Source: Levilactobacillus fuyuanensis (GTDB taxonomy: Bacteria; Bacillota; Bacilli; Lactobacillales; Lactobacillaceae). Taken from it: DNA of 64,000 nt. Location: the NCBI RefSeq assembly GCF_003946395.1, contig NZ_RHNZ01000003.1, forward strand, positions 124,001 through 188,000. Reading direction: 5' to 3'. Every line of letters starts with the position of its first letter. Within the stretch, counting starts at the first letter, position 1. Both the position numbers and the translations under genes were made by a program. Below the pieces are notes generated by a model. That model was not told where the DNA came from, searched no databases, and saw only the letters and a program-made list of their open reading frames with translations. Of this stretch, positions 1-9,032 are shown piece by piece.

Positions 1-408
1 AGGTTGGCCAGGAACCTTAACCAGCGCCCAGTTGGCATTCTTGAAGCGTAAATACTCGCCTTGGTAGCCGACGATTTCGTCATCGGTCCGGGCGTTTTCA
101 CAGTTACCATCGAATCCAGCTAAGCAGGCCGCACAGTGACCACAACCGTGTGTGAACGGTGCGATAACAAAGTCGCCGGGCTTAACGTTGGTAACTTCAC
201 TCCCAACACTTTCCACGATACCAACGGCTTCGTGCCCGACCGGCGTATTCTTCTGACGGTCATTGATGCCACGGTACCACCACAGGTCGGAACCGCAGAC
301 ACAGGCCCGTACAATTTTTAAAACGGCGTCCGTTGGGTTCTTGACCGTTGGCTTTGGTAACTCTTGGGCTTCAACCTTGCCCGGTTCGACAAATACTGCT
401 GTTTTCAT
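1..408 (-). CDS. zinc-dependent alcohol dehydrogenase, N-terminal part (runs off window)
   Basis: Medium-chain dehydrogenase/reductase of the zinc alcohol dehydrogenase family; it would oxidise or reduce alcohols/aldehydes with NAD(P). Only the first 136 residues are in the window. Visible are the catalytic-zinc Cys in a VCGSD motif near residue 38, the GHE motif near residue 57 and the structural-zinc Cys cluster GCGHCAAC followed by a further Cys. The start ATG at 408 follows a GGATGA ribosome site. The promoter just upstream has a 19-bp spacer of MerR type, which suggests induction by an electrophile or aldehyde signal (inference). The C-terminal half lies outside the window. Confidence 0.9.
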   Translation of the reverse strand, partial: MKTAVFVEPGKVEAQELPKPTVKNPTDAVLKIVRACVCGSDLWWYRGINDRQKNTPVGHEAVGIVESVGSEVTNVKPGDFVIAPFTHGCGHCAACLAGFDGNCENARTDDEIVGYQGEYLRFKNANWALVKVPGQP

Positions 409-440
409 TGATTCATCCTCCATTTTTGATCGATACAGTC

Positions 441-471
441 AGTGTAGACCTTAAAGTGGACTTCAAGACAA
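441..471 (-). promoter_or_regulatory. MerR-type promoter of the alcohol dehydrogenase
   Basis: On the minus strand TTGTCT and TACACT are separated by exactly 19 bp (TGAAGTCCACTTTAAGGTC), containing an imperfect dyad. A 19-bp spacer is the hallmark of promoters activated by MerR-family proteins. Confidence 0.65.
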
Positions 472-482
472 GCAAAATCTGC

Positions 483-962
483 TTAATTCTGGAAATTACG
501 CCACCAACCACGCAGCACCTGTTGGTCACGAGCCAAGTCACCAGCCATCATCCCGAGCCCCATCACAAAGGTTCCCCGCGGAACCAACTGTTCGAAGTCA
601 TCCTCATAGCCGCCAGGATTGCCCGTATCCGTATAGAATGGCGCGACAATTCCCTGAAAACTAGTCAGTTGTTGCAGAAAGCTACGCACCGGTGTAGCAA
701 CCTTACCGTTCCAGACGGGCCCCCCAACCAGCAGCGTTTGATAGTGACTAAGGTCTGGTTGTTCATTGGTCAGCGTCGGCAACTTGCCACTCGAAAGTTG
801 TTGACTGGCGACGTCAGCGGTCGCAAACATATCGGGTGGAAACGTCCCTTGCGTGACGGTCAAATTGACCTTGTCGGCCCCCGTCACCTGCTGTAAATCA
901 ACGGCCATCTGGGCGGTCGTTCCGGACCAGGAATAGTCTACAATCAAAGCTGAGCTTGCCAT
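483..962 (-). CDS. flavodoxin-like protein
   Basis: Flavodoxin-family protein of about 159 residues, expected to bind FMN and carry electrons in the cytosol. The N-terminal strand ALIVDYS followed by WSGTTAQMA has the position and character of the FMN-phosphate loop, and a VGGPVWNGKVATPVRSFL segment is typical of the family. The open frame extends upstream to 986, but the ATG at 962 has AAGGAGA 7 nt before it and is the better start. Its promoter has a 19-bp spacer like four other oxidoreductase genes here. It is a single-gene unit with a hairpin-bearing gap upstream. The redox partner cannot be told from the sequence. Confidence 0.85.
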   Translation of the reverse strand: MASSALIVDYSWSGTTAQMAVDLQQVTGADKVNLTVTQGTFPPDMFATADVASQQLSSGKLPTLTNEQPDLSHYQTLLVGGPVWNGKVATPVRSFLQQLTSFQGIVAPFYTDTGNPGGYEDDFEQLVPRGTFVMGLGMMAGDLARDQQVLRGWWRNFQN

Positions 963-995
963 CTGAAAATCTCCTTCATGTTTCATCTTGTGTCT

Positions 996-1026
996 AGTAT
1001 ACCGGGTTATAGTCCCTCTAAGTCAA
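996..1026 (-). promoter_or_regulatory. MerR-type promoter of the flavodoxin gene
   Basis: Minus-strand TTGACT and TATACT separated by 19 bp (TAGAGGGACTATAACCCGG) with a TAGAG/CTATA partial dyad. Both hexamers are near consensus, so the over-long spacer is notable and fits MerR-family activation. Confidence 0.6.
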
Positions 1027-1091
1027 TGCTTAGCTCAGGAATCGTATTAACCATATATTTATTATAGTTATTAACTGTTTAGGAAAAGCAA

Positions 1092-1127
1092 GGGCTCAGC
1101 CACCCCCATTATCGCGGTGACTGAGTC
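1092..1127. other. hairpin between flavodoxin and merR
   Basis: Imperfect inverted repeat with arms GGGCTCAGCCACC and GGTGACTGAGTCC. There is no clear T-tract, so it may be a weak terminator or remnant. A further short GGGA/TCCC stem followed by T5 on the minus strand at 1213-1230 could end the merR transcript. Confidence 0.4.
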
Positions 1128-1253
1128 CATTCTAAACTTCGCTGACTTAACACGATTCGGCAGCTCACCAATTGTGCCTGCCATGCACGGCTCCTCGACA
1201 ATCTAAATAGACTAAAAAGGGACGGCTCCCTCATACAAGGCCATCCTTCATCA

Positions 1254-1700
1254 TTAATAGTTGGTCAACCCATCGCCATCTTCGGTCGGCTTCTGCGTAA
1301 CCTTATCAGCATGTTGACGCTCCAACTCGCGGAGCTCTTGTTCCGTCGATTCCATGTGGTCGTAGAAGTGGTTGAGCTTGTAATTCAGGTGGTCAATGGC
1401 CGCCTGCAAGTCACCGTGCTTTTCTTCCATCACGCCGAGCTGTTCCTGCAGAAGGGCCTTTTGTTCCTTGGTATTGTCCTCCTGAGCATCAAACAACTCG
1501 ATGTAACGCCGAAGATTTTCAATGCTCATCCCCGCTGCTCGCATTTGCGTGACAAACGTAATCCTCCGAATGATCCGGTCGTCGATGTCTCGGTTACCAA
1601 CCGCGGTCCGGTCGATAGGTGGAATCAATGATTCTTTTTCGTAGTAGCGAATCGCTGCGGAGGAGACCCCCGTCTTTTCGCTGGCTTCTTTAATATTCAT
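1254..1700 (-). CDS. MerR-family transcriptional regulator
   Basis: DNA-binding regulator of the MerR family, about 148 residues. The N-terminal winged helix is clear: MNIKEASEKTGVSSAAIRYYE, then ESLIPPIDR, then RRITFVTQMRAAGMSIENLRRY. A coiled-coil dimerisation helix follows (about residues 80-125). There is no conserved Cys pattern of metal sensors, so an AdhR-like sensor of reactive electrophiles is more likely (inference). The chosen ATG at 1700 has GAGGAG upstream. It sits 22 nt after the NmrA-like reductase gene in the same direction, so the two are probably one operon under the 19-bp-spacer promoter at 2411-2441, which would make it autoregulated. Confidence 0.88.
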   Translation of the reverse strand: MNIKEASEKTGVSSAAIRYYEKESLIPPIDRTAVGNRDIDDRIIRRITFVTQMRAAGMSIENLRRYIELFDAQEDNTKEQKALLQEQLGVMEEKHGDLQAAIDHLNYKLNHFYDHMESTEQELRELERQHADKVTQKPTEDGDGLTNY

Positions 1701-1721
1701 TTTATCTTCGCTCCTCACAGA

Positions 1722-2375
1722 TTAATAAACAGGTCGCTCTTGGCCCTCGGTATCAGGGTCAGCCATCCCAATACTATCGCGACTGTACTGGATAGGATCA
1801 GCGACAATGTGCAACACAACATCGGCAACACTCTGCCGTGACCCGGAAACACCATTGTAGGCTTGATCCTTGGTGGTCACCACGTATTTAATGCCGCGGT
1901 CATTCAGCCAAGGCAGCCGCAACGTCGTGTAATCTAAGCCAGAATCGGCCAATAGTTTATCGGACTCGCGCGCCGGTGCCATGCCAGCACCGATCATTTC
2001 TGAATTCCACCGACCAAATTCACTACCGACTTCATTGTACAACCCTAGGACATTAGCGAACAGCACCCGGGAAACATTGTTGGCCTTCATCCCGGCAATG
2101 ACGCTGTTGGTCAACCGATTCTGCTGGTCATGGTCTACGACGGCAACAAATACTAGGTCTTGGCCGACCATGGCAGCACTCACGGCAGCGGGGTCGGTGA
2201 TGTCCCCTTCAACCAGCGTCACTCGTGGATTGTTTTGCAAGTTGGCGAGCCGACTGGTGTTCCGTAAGAAGAGTGTCAGGTCAACGTCTGCGAATTGGTC
2301 TTCCGTTAAGACTCGGTGTTCTACGATTTGGGCAATTTGCCCGTTAGCTGCTAAAATCATTACTTTTTTCGTCAT
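1722..2375 (-). CDS. NAD(P)-binding NmrA/SDR-like reductase
   Basis: Atypical short-chain dehydrogenase of the NAD(P)H-binding (NmrA-like) group, about 217 residues. The N-terminal nucleotide-binding segment reads VMILAANGQIAQIV. Downstream segments (VTLVEGDITDPAAV, VFVAVVDH, GLDYTTLRLPWL) are typical of the group, which includes quinone oxidoreductases. The start ATG at 2375 is preceded by AAAGGA; the frame stays open to 2396 but without a better site. It is first gene of a probable operon with merR. The substrate is unknown. Confidence 0.85.
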   Translation of the reverse strand: MTKKVMILAANGQIAQIVEHRVLTEDQFADVDLTLFLRNTSRLANLQNNPRVTLVEGDITDPAAVSAAMVGQDLVFVAVVDHDQQNRLTNSVIAGMKANNVSRVLFANVLGLYNEVGSEFGRWNSEMIGAGMAPARESDKLLADSGLDYTTLRLPWLNDRGIKYVVTTKDQAYNGVSGSRQSVADVVLHIVADPIQYSRDSIGMADPDTEGQERPVY

Positions 2376-2410
2376 TATTAAAATTCCTTTTCTCACGCTT
2401 GAATGACCTT

Positions 2411-2441
2411 AAGTTAAACCTTCATGTGTACTTCAAGGCAA
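2411..2441 (-). promoter_or_regulatory. MerR-type promoter of reductase-merR operon
   Basis: Minus-strand TTGCCT and TAACTT separated by 19 bp (TGAAGTACACATGAAGGTT). The spacer closely resembles that of the alcohol dehydrogenase promoter (both begin TGAAGT and end AAGG plus two bases), which suggests the same or a related regulator. Confidence 0.68.
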
Positions 2442-2461
2442 GGGAAAAGTTTGAAAGATTC

Positions 2462-2500
2462 AAAAAAGATGATTGCTACCTCATTTAGTAGCGAATCATC
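2462..2500 (-). terminator. terminator after antiporter and small ORF
   Basis: Stem GATGATTGCTAC / GTAGCGAATCATC, followed on the minus strand by a T6 tract. Confidence 0.75.
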
Positions 2501-2509
2501 CCTAAAGTG

Positions 2510-2641
2510 TTAATTAATTTTCTCTTTGCCAATCGGCTCTTTGCGCTCAAAGTTACCGATATCTTTTATCTCAGACCGGAAATCAATATCACTGAAAGAC
2601 CCATTCAACCAAGGATTCGACCTCTGCATTTTATTAGTCAA
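2510..2641 (-). CDS. small ORF (43 aa) downstream of the antiporter, TTG start
   Basis: A 43-residue hydrophilic, charged peptide with no recognised family. It would start at TTG 2641, which has a perfect AAAGGAGG site 8 nt upstream; an in-frame ATG lies four codons later. The peptide begins TNKMQRSNPWLNGSFSD and is rich in acidic and basic residues, with no signal or membrane segment. It follows the antiporter stop by 37 nt and is followed 10 nt later by a terminator, so it is probably the last cistron of the antiporter transcript. The strong ribosome site and terminator placement are the evidence for translation. Confidence 0.5.
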   Translation of the reverse strand: MTNKMQRSNPWLNGSFSDIDFRSEIKDIGNFERKEPIGKEKIN

Positions 2642-2678
2642 TACGTCACCCTCCTTTAATTACCAGAAGCACTTAATA

Positions 2679-4670
2679 TTAAGCTAAAAATGCCGCGCGA
2701 TTCTGCAAATAACTCATCTCATCATAAATAATCTGTTCTTGCAAATCATCTGCCACCACCGTCGACATTTCACCTGAGGCTAATTTGGCTTGGACCAATT
2801 CATACTCCGTGTGGAACGCCGCCAAGAATAGTTGGTAGACAATGGCTGGATCAACCTCTGCCGCGTTGAGTTGCCGGCAGCGTTCGTTGTAGTAGCGTTG
2901 GACAACGTCAACCGCCGTACGATTTTCGACAGTTTTCACCGCCGCTAATTTTGCCGAAGCCGCCTGATTGCCGACTGCCTCAATGGGCCGGATATCCTCG
3001 CCATGCTTCTCAAACCACCGCTGCCAATAGATCTGCTCCATCACCAAGGGCGACGTCATGAAGGTATCCTGAGCCTTCTGGATATCGTGATACATTTGTC
3101 CCATGTGCACGCCAAACCATACACGCAAAATGAGATTCTTCCACCACCGCTGATCAACGGTGAAGCGACTGTATTTTAGAAAACGCCGATAGTGGCTCCA
3201 CGCCTGCTCGGTAATCTTACCGTCTTCATGCAGTGCCTTTACGGCTTGTTCTTCCACCTGATCGGCCTGACGGAACACTGCCCGCTGCTGACGGCGACGC
3301 GGGGCCTGCTGCCATTGAAATTGCTGAAGTAACGCATCAATGACAATCTGACGTTCACTTGGATGAGTCGTTTGGCCTTCCAAATCTTCAATCGCTGCCA
3401 ACCGCATCCGGTGGTGCCAAGCCATTATCGACTCGGTCTCCGTTGGCCCCGCCTTTAAAAGGTGTGGCAGGGCAAAGGTCGGCACTAACAGGCTCAACAA
3501 AATAACCACGGTCGCCGTAAAGATCAGCGACCCCCGGAGCGCAAAGGGTTGCCCCTTAATCAACAGCGGCAAAGAGAAGGCTAAGGCCAACGTAATTGTG
3601 CCGTTAGCCCCGCTCAACGCCATTAGCCAACTGTCCGACCACCGATGCTTGCTGGGTGCATGCATCCAAACAAAGTACCGCGACCAGACTAGCCGCATCA
3701 CGAACTTCAGACTGTAAATGAAGATTCCCGCTAAGGTGAGTTGCCACCACAGGACCTGTTCATTTTGCCAAACGGCCTGGAATACCCGTGGTAATGAAAT
3801 CCCGAGCAGCACGAAAACCAAGCTGGAGGGAATGCCATTAATAACCTCCCAAACGTTGGCGCTGACCATCTGCATGCGACTGGACGTCATGCGCAGGTGT
3901 TCCCGCTCGCCACCTTGAACTAGGCCAGCTGCGACAACCGCCAAGATTCCCGAAAAGCCTACCCGATCCGCCACATAGTAAAGGACGAATGGCGTCACCA
4001 GTTCGATGGTCACTAAGACCAATGGCGAGTTATCTCCCCATCGAATCAACAACTGGCGAACCCAGGCAATGGCCAATCCTAGGAGTGCCCCGAGTAAGAG
4101 TCCACCCAGGAACTCCTTTCCAAAGTCCAGTAACGCGGTACCCACTGCAAATTTACCGGACACATACGTCGCGATTGCGAGATCAAATGCCACAATACCG
4201 GAAGCGTCATTGAATAGCGATTCATTTTGAAGAATCGTTTGCGGAACCCGGTACTCCTCACTCTCCGGCGCAATCGCACTCACTGCGGAGGCATCCGTTG
4301 GCGTCACCACTGCACACAGCGCAAAGGCCAGGCTGAGTGGGAAGATGGGAAATAACCAGTGGACACCCATGCCCACGACCAGCACCGTCAGGACAACCAA
4401 GACGATTGCTAGTGAGAAAATATTAACGATTCCCCGACCAACCCAGTAACGCGAAACATTTTCCGATTCGTTATACATAAGCGGGGCAATAATGGCAAAT
4501 GTAAATACATCTGGACTGAACTGAAACCCATGGTACAGTGGGAAAAATGCAAATAATAACCCTAAACCAATGAGAAAAAAAGGTTGTGGTATTCGCGGAC
4601 AATGTTTCCCAAGAACATTGCCCCCCACGACCGCAATCAACAAAACCAATACTAAAAATACAGTTTCCAT
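2679..4670 (-). CDS. CPA1-type Na+/H+ antiporter (NhaP-like)
   Basis: Integral membrane cation/proton exchanger of the CPA1 (NhaP/YjcE-like) family, 663 residues. The first 400 or so residues form about 12 hydrophobic helices. Family motifs are visible: ALCAVVTPTDASAVSAIAPE, then LQNESLFNDASGIVAFDLA, which carries the ND/FND acidic residues of the ion-binding helix. The C-terminal 250 residues are a hydrophilic cytosolic domain with helical, charged sequence, as in the longer members. The start ATG has GGAGG 6 nt upstream. The transcript would carry a leader of about 220 nt with three strong hairpins, so cation-responsive control in the leader is possible (inference). Confidence 0.92.
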   Translation of the reverse strand: METVFLVLVLLIAVVGGNVLGKHCPRIPQPFFLIGLGLLFAFFPLYHGFQFSPDVFTFAIIAPLMYNESENVSRYWVGRGIVNIFSLAIVLVVLTVLVVGMGVHWLFPIFPLSLAFALCAVVTPTDASAVSAIAPESEEYRVPQTILQNESLFNDASGIVAFDLAIATYVSGKFAVGTALLDFGKEFLGGLLLGALLGLAIAWVRQLLIRWGDNSPLVLVTIELVTPFVLYYVADRVGFSGILAVVAAGLVQGGEREHLRMTSSRMQMVSANVWEVINGIPSSLVFVLLGISLPRVFQAVWQNEQVLWWQLTLAGIFIYSLKFVMRLVWSRYFVWMHAPSKHRWSDSWLMALSGANGTITLALAFSLPLLIKGQPFALRGSLIFTATVVILLSLLVPTFALPHLLKAGPTETESIMAWHHRMRLAAIEDLEGQTTHPSERQIVIDALLQQFQWQQAPRRRQQRAVFRQADQVEEQAVKALHEDGKITEQAWSHYRRFLKYSRFTVDQRWWKNLILRVWFGVHMGQMYHDIQKAQDTFMTSPLVMEQIYWQRWFEKHGEDIRPIEAVGNQAASAKLAAVKTVENRTAVDVVQRYYNERCRQLNAAEVDPAIVYQLFLAAFHTEYELVQAKLASGEMSTVVADDLQEQIIYDEMSYLQNRAAFLA

Positions 4671-4892
4671 CCGTAACCTCCATCCCGCTAATCAAATTAG
4701 AAAAATTAAGCTAGACATTCTCCAAAAAAAATCACTAGCACCTAATCTTAATTTGATCGATGGCCGCACAACTTCAACCGCCATCGCCGATTGTTGCGTC
4801 CACTGCACACCTTAAGCACAACTAACGGTGGACGCTCGGCTCGTTAAATCATTGCGTCACACCAAAATTGGCGTGACCATTCAACTTGTCTG
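4671..4892 (-). promoter_or_regulatory. structured 5' leader of the antiporter gene
   Basis: Between the inferred start of transcription (about 4892) and the antiporter ATG there are three successive inverted repeats read on the minus strand: GTCACGCC/GGTGTGAC at 4856-4877, GCGTCCAC/GTGGACGC at 4796-4835 and CGATGGC/GCCATCG at 4758-4786. There is no credible ORF in it. The density of stems in a gene leader suggests an RNA regulator. I could not match it to a riboswitch class I know. Confidence 0.5.
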
Positions 4893-4898
4893 CAGGTC

Positions 4899-4904
4899 AT
4901 TATA
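4899..4904 (-). promoter_or_regulatory. -10 element of the antiporter promoter
   Basis: Consensus TATAAT on the minus strand. A weak -35 (TGAAAC) lies 17 bp upstream. This sets the leader length at about 220 nt. The rest of the gap up to 5004 shows nothing clear. Confidence 0.55.
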
Positions 4905-5004
4905 GCATCAAATAGATAACGGTTTCAGCTTAAATTTTCATGTATGGGTTACTCTGGAAACTATTTCAGATTCAATTGCTGATGCGTTTGTTCATCAAAG
5001 TTGC

Positions 5005-5766
5005 TTAATTCCAATCGTTATTATAATCATATGTCTCATATGAATAGTCATCGCCATCATCATTGTCCTCATAATCTGAGTAGTCACTATTGGCGGTTAA
5101 GTCAAACGTTTCCTTGAAAGTATCGTTTGACTTAGGTCCCTTGGACCAGATGACCAATTGATCATCACCTGAAAATTCATATTCATCAAAGTTACCTTCA
5201 ACGCTAATTTTAAAATAGCCTGAAGCATCTGCCACCGTACGGGCTTCCTCATCTCCACTAATAGAAACTTCCGCATTTGGAATCGTGTAACCACTCACGA
5301 ATGAATCGAAAATATCAGGAGTTCCTGATAACTTGATAAAATTGCTAGGCTTATAATCCTCCAAGTATCCCTTGATATACAGTGCATCAGAACTGTCAAC
5401 ATACCGCTTAGTACTCATGCTCAGCGACTTTACGTTTGCATGATGGTCAACTTCTCTGAGTTTGTATTTAAACGTCAACGTCTTGCTCCCAGCAAATTTG
5501 CGCTTCAAATGGATGGTATAACGTGATTTTGCCGAACCAGTGACGTAAGAAATCTTGTAGGTCCGTTTGCCAGCATGCAAAGACTTTTTATTAAAGTAGA
5601 TATAATCTCCAGGAACGTCGTCCATCTTCCACTGGTAGTTCCACTTTCCTTGTAAAGCTTTTGGTACTGTATGCTGATGCTTGGCCGCTTGTGCTGTCGT
5701 GACCGACATGCCAGACAAACTTGTGGCACTCACTGCAAATAGCGCTAGTGCGATAATCTTCTTCAA
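5005..5766 (-). CDS. secreted protein with C-terminal Ig-like segment
   Basis: Exported protein of about 253 residues. A TTG at 5766 with GGAGG 7 nt upstream gives a start LKKIIALALFAVSATSLSG and a signal peptide ending in AQAA; the frame is open to 5790 but that start lacks a ribosome site. The mature N-terminus (PKALQGKWNYQW) resembles that of another secreted protein here at 33606-34067. Residues about 165-210 (SGYTIPNAEVSISGD, then ASGYFKISV) look like a bacterial Ig-like/carboxypeptidase-regulatory-like fold. The tail is very acidic and Tyr-rich. There is no LPxTG motif, so it is probably released. Function unknown. Confidence 0.8.
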   Translation of the reverse strand: MKKIIALALFAVSATSLSGMSVTTAQAAKHQHTVPKALQGKWNYQWKMDDVPGDYIYFNKKSLHAGKRTYKISYVTGSAKSRYTIHLKRKFAGSKTLTFKYKLREVDHHANVKSLSMSTKRYVDSSDALYIKGYLEDYKPSNFIKLSGTPDIFDSFVSGYTIPNAEVSISGDEEARTVADASGYFKISVEGNFDEYEFSGDDQLVIWSKGPKSNDTFKETFDLTANSDYSDYEDNDDGDDYSYETYDYNNDWN

Positions 5767-5974
5767 GTTTCTTCCTCCCCAGGAAATCATTTAGCCTTGA
5801 TCATTCAGATGGCCATTATCCAAAACTACATTTTTAGCAGAAATATACATATCTTTATAAATAGGCGTTCTGTTCATCTACCCTTGAATCATATCAGATA
5901 TACCATTAAATTCCATCTATAACGTCTTATAAATTTAATTGTATATTAATTATTATTTACATTAACTATGTAAT

Positions 5975-6002
5975 AAAAAAGACGACCGTTGTCGTCCTTT
6001 TT
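5975..6002. terminator. bidirectional terminator after lacM
   Basis: GACGAC-CGTT-GTCGTC stem flanked by A6 and CT5. It serves lacM on the minus strand. Confidence 0.8.
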
Positions 6003-6025
6003 CACTTAATCTTTAGTTAACACCT

Positions 6026-6991
6026 TCAAGCCAGTCCAGCAATCTCAAATTGGAAATCATGGTCCTGATCCCCAGCGATGTGATACTGCGGTTCAACATC
6101 AGCGCCCCAACTGTCGATACCGCCCACACCGCGAACGGCACCGTAGACAGTCAACACGGTTCGCCGTGGTGCCGGCAGTTCTTCCTGATGCGTCGCATTT
6201 TCCAGCTCTAATGGCGTATACGGTAGGCAGCTAAAAGCAAATGGCGCGTCATGCTTCTGCAGCGTGATACCAAAGGGCTGGTGGTCGGGATCGGCATTAT
6301 TTAGCGTGTGGTCTCGCGTCACCGTGACCCAGTCATTCGCCATATGCATCCCACATTCCTGAGGTACCAGGTACGGCGTCACAGGCAATCCCGTCACGTG
6401 GTAAGTTCCCGGTTGTCCCCCGGCCATACGATCCGGATACGTTTCCCCCGAAAGGCCTTGGTAGTCAAAGCCACTAGCCGCCGTAGGCAACACGAAACGT
6501 AACCCCAGCGCCGGTAACTCTGGCAAGCCAGCGGCGCCGCGGTAGTGGACCGCAACCGAGAGTTTCCCCGTGGCATCCATGAGGTAACTCACAGTTACCG
6601 TCGTTGCCGGGACGGTCGGTGTGGTATACGTGAAGGTAACTGCCACCGTAGTCGCCGTCTCGTGGTCACTGTAGCGATTGTTCTCTGGCGCAATTGGTAG
6701 CGGAATCGACTGACCATCCACAGCCACCGCCACTTGGGTGCAGTGGGTAAAGGCATCAGCTCCCAGCCACATCGCCGATTGCTGCGAGAAGCCGTTTCCC
6801 CGGTCATTATCGGTCGTGGCGCGCCAAAACGCTGGCATCGGCGTCCGATACAACCATTCTTTTCCGTAGCGCACTAGTGATTCCAAGCCGCCGCGGTCGT
6901 AGGCGAAGATATAACGAAAGTGATCCCCACTAACGCCCAACGTGACGTCGCCATACGTCACATTTAGTTTAGTCGTGTTGGCCATACTCAT
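6026..6991 (-). CDS. lacM: beta-galactosidase small subunit LacM
   Basis: Small subunit of the heteromeric GH2 beta-galactosidase, about 321 residues, corresponding to the C-terminal domain 5 (Bgal_small_N) of single-chain enzymes such as LacZ. Recognisable segments include [16 protein letters not shown] near the N-terminus and [15 protein letters not shown]. It hydrolyses lactose only together with LacL. The start ATG at 6991 is preceded by AGGAGG at 6 nt; the frame is open much further upstream, but that part shadows lacL. It overlaps the lacL 3' end by 23 nt, which implies translational coupling. Confidence 0.95.
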   Translation of the reverse strand: MSMANTTKLNVTYGDVTLGVSGDHFRYIFAYDRGGLESLVRYGKEWLYRTPMPAFWRATTDNDRGNGFSQQSAMWLGADAFTHCTQVAVAVDGQSIPLPIAPENNRYSDHETATTVAVTFTYTTPTVPATTVTVSYLMDATGKLSVAVHYRGAAGLPELPALGLRFVLPTAASGFDYQGLSGETYPDRMAGGQPGTYHVTGLPVTPYLVPQECGMHMANDWVTVTRDHTLNNADPDHQPFGITLQKHDAPFAFSCLPYTPLELENATHQEELPAPRRTVLTVYGAVRGVGGIDSWGADVEPQYHIAGDQDHDFQFEIAGLA

Positions 6992-8855
6992 AGCGCACCT
7001 CCTGCAAAGCTGGCTTAGGGGTTCGGTCGGCAAAGAGCAGCCCGTCGCCCGAGAATTCATAATCTGAATGGCGGTCATCAAAGTCCCCACCATAACGTAG
7101 GACTGGCTGACCGGTCACTTCATCTTTTACCCAGAGTGCCTGGTCGATGAAGTCCCAAATGAAGCCACCCTGATACATGGGGTAACGATCAATTAAGGCC
7201 GTATAGCTCGCCATGCCACCGAGTGAATTTCCCATATCATGCATGTACTCACAGTCCAAGAATGGCTTGGTTGGTGACTCCTGCAAGTATTTTTCAATCT
7301 CCCGGGGTGGATTGTACATCCGACTCTCCACATCAGAAATGCGGTCAGCATACGCCCGATTCTGAAATACCCCTTCGTAGTGGGTCAACCGCGTTGGATC
7401 GACGTGATGATAATAGGCGTCCATCGCAACTAAGTCTTCACCTGCATAGGATTCATTTCCCAACGACCAGAATAGGATGGCTGGATGATTTTTAAACATT
7501 TCATAGTTACTCTTTGCCCGATCAAGCACCGCCAGTTGCCACTGCGGCAAGTCGCCAGGAACGTTGTAAGACGGCTCTACGGCGCCCATCTTCTGCCAAG
7601 TGCCGTGCGTCTCCAAGTTATTTTCGGCCATCATGTAAACCCCGTGTTGGTCGCACAAGTCGTACCAGACTGGCTGATCCGGGTAATGGCACGTCCGCAC
7701 GGCATTGATATGATTGTCCGCAAAGACTTCCAAGTCGTGGTGCATATCGGCCGTCGTCACCGCGCGCCCCCGGTGGGCATCCCATTCATGACGGTTAACG
7801 CCATTTAAAATCAACCGCTGACCATTCAGCATGATCACCTTGTCCTTAATTTCCAGTCGCCGAAATCCAACTGGATAAGGAATCACTTCGACCAAGTCGC
7901 CAGCAGCATTATGTAAACAGATCCGCAAGTGATAAAGGTAGGGATCGTGATGTTGCCACAGATGGACGTGCGCGATTGTTGTGGTCGCTGTCAGCGTATC
8001 GACTACGGCTTGTTCCGTAGTCCACAACGGTTGCCCCGTTGCATCTTGTAATGTGATGACCGCTGTGCCCGCAAGCTGCTGTGCGGCTGAAAGTTGGAGC
8101 TGTAAATTGAGCGTCCCAGTGGTCAATCCAGCATCTACCGTGGGGCGAATCGTCAGGTCTTCCAAGTGAAGAGCGGGCTTCGCAGCCAACCGGACGCTCC
8201 GGAAGATTCCAGAGAAGCGGAACATATCCTGATCTTCAAGAAAAGCGGCCGTGCTGTGCTTAAAGACTTCAACCGCTAGTAAGTTCTCTCCGGGCTGGAG
8301 GTAGCGCGTCAGGTCAAACTCGGAACGGCTAAAACTATCCTCGGCATAGCCAACGAAATGGCCGTTCAGCCAAAGATACATGGCTTGCTCGACGCCATCA
8401 AATTCAATGCTGACCCGCTGATTCTGCAGTGCTGGCTGCAACGTGAATCGTTTAACGTAGGCGCCGACTGTGTTTTCGGGGTCTTCGCTAAACATCCCAT
8501 GAGCCGGTTGATCAGCGCCCATGCTGTATGCGGGCCGGCGATAGTGCTTGCCCTCCCAAGGATAAGCCGTATTGATATACTGAATCTGGCCGTAACCGGC
8601 GAGCTCAATGTGGCCTGGAACTGTAAGTTGGTCAAAATCGGACCGATCATAGTCCGGTTGATAAAATCCAGCTGGCCGGTGTTGTGGGTCGGCCGCAAAC
8701 TGAAAGTCCCAATTACCATCGAGACTCTGAACAAGACTGCTTTGACCCGCTTGGGCTTCCGCAACCGTCGCGTAACCGCGATGATCACTATGGGCCGGCA
8801 ACTGATTGATACGAAACGTCTGGGGATCATCAAGCCAAGTAAGATCTGCTTGCAT
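6969..8855 (-). CDS. lacL: beta-galactosidase large subunit LacL
   Basis: Large catalytic subunit of heterodimeric beta-galactosidase, family GH2, about 628 residues. It has the sugar-binding domain, the immunoglobulin-like domain and the TIM barrel. The catalytic acid/base lies in FWSLGNES and the nucleophile in [26 protein letters not shown] is a further GH2 signature. The ATG at 8855 has AAGGAGG upstream and is preferred to the upstream 8873. LacL/LacM pairs are characteristic of lactobacilli and relatives. No lactose permease is adjacent. The promoter -10 (TATAAT on the minus strand) is near 8891-8896. Confidence 0.96.
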   Translation of the reverse strand: MQADLTWLDDPQTFRINQLPAHSDHRGYATVAEAQAGQSSLVQSLDGNWDFQFAADPQHRPAGFYQPDYDRSDFDQLTVPGHIELAGYGQIQYINTAYPWEGKHYRRPAYSMGADQPAHGMFSEDPENTVGAYVKRFTLQPALQNQRVSIEFDGVEQAMYLWLNGHFVGYAEDSFSRSEFDLTRYLQPGENLLAVEVFKHSTAAFLEDQDMFRFSGIFRSVRLAAKPALHLEDLTIRPTVDAGLTTGTLNLQLQLSAAQQLAGTAVITLQDATGQPLWTTEQAVVDTLTATTTIAHVHLWQHHDPYLYHLRICLHNAAGDLVEVIPYPVGFRRLEIKDKVIMLNGQRLILNGVNRHEWDAHRGRAVTTADMHHDLEVFADNHINAVRTCHYPDQPVWYDLCDQHGVYMMAENNLETHGTWQKMGAVEPSYNVPGDLPQWQLAVLDRAKSNYEMFKNHPAILFWSLGNESYAGEDLVAMDAYYHHVDPTRLTHYEGVFQNRAYADRISDVESRMYNPPREIEKYLQESPTKPFLDCEYMHDMGNSLGGMASYTALIDRYPMYQGGFIWDFIDQALWVKDEVTGQPVLRYGGDFDDRHSDYEFSGDGLLFADRTPKPALQEVRYEYGQHD

Positions 8856-8962
8856 TTGTATTTCCTCCTTCATGAATTGTTACCCCTTTCATTATACTCT
8901 CCTTGCGACCACCACAACCCGCAACCATTAATCGATTTCGCCACCCAGTAGAGGAAAATATA

Positions 8963-8988
8963 GGAAATTAATTTCCCGGGTTATTTTC
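8963..8988. promoter_or_regulatory. candidate operator upstream of lacL
   Basis: Palindrome GGAAATTAATTTCC overlapping CCCGGGTTATTTTC. The parts GGAAATTA and CCCGGGTTA recur together at 9629-9657, upstream of the XRE regulator gene, so the two may be sites for that regulator. Confidence 0.35.
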
Positions 8989-8993
8989 TGCAC

Positions 8994-9019
8994 AAAAAGG
9001 ACCGGCTCACAGCCAGTCC
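8994..9019 (-). terminator. terminator of the XRE regulator gene
   Basis: Stem GGACTGGCT / AGCCGGTCC followed by T5 on the minus strand. Confidence 0.8.
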
Positions 9020-9032
9020 CCAATTTACTCAG

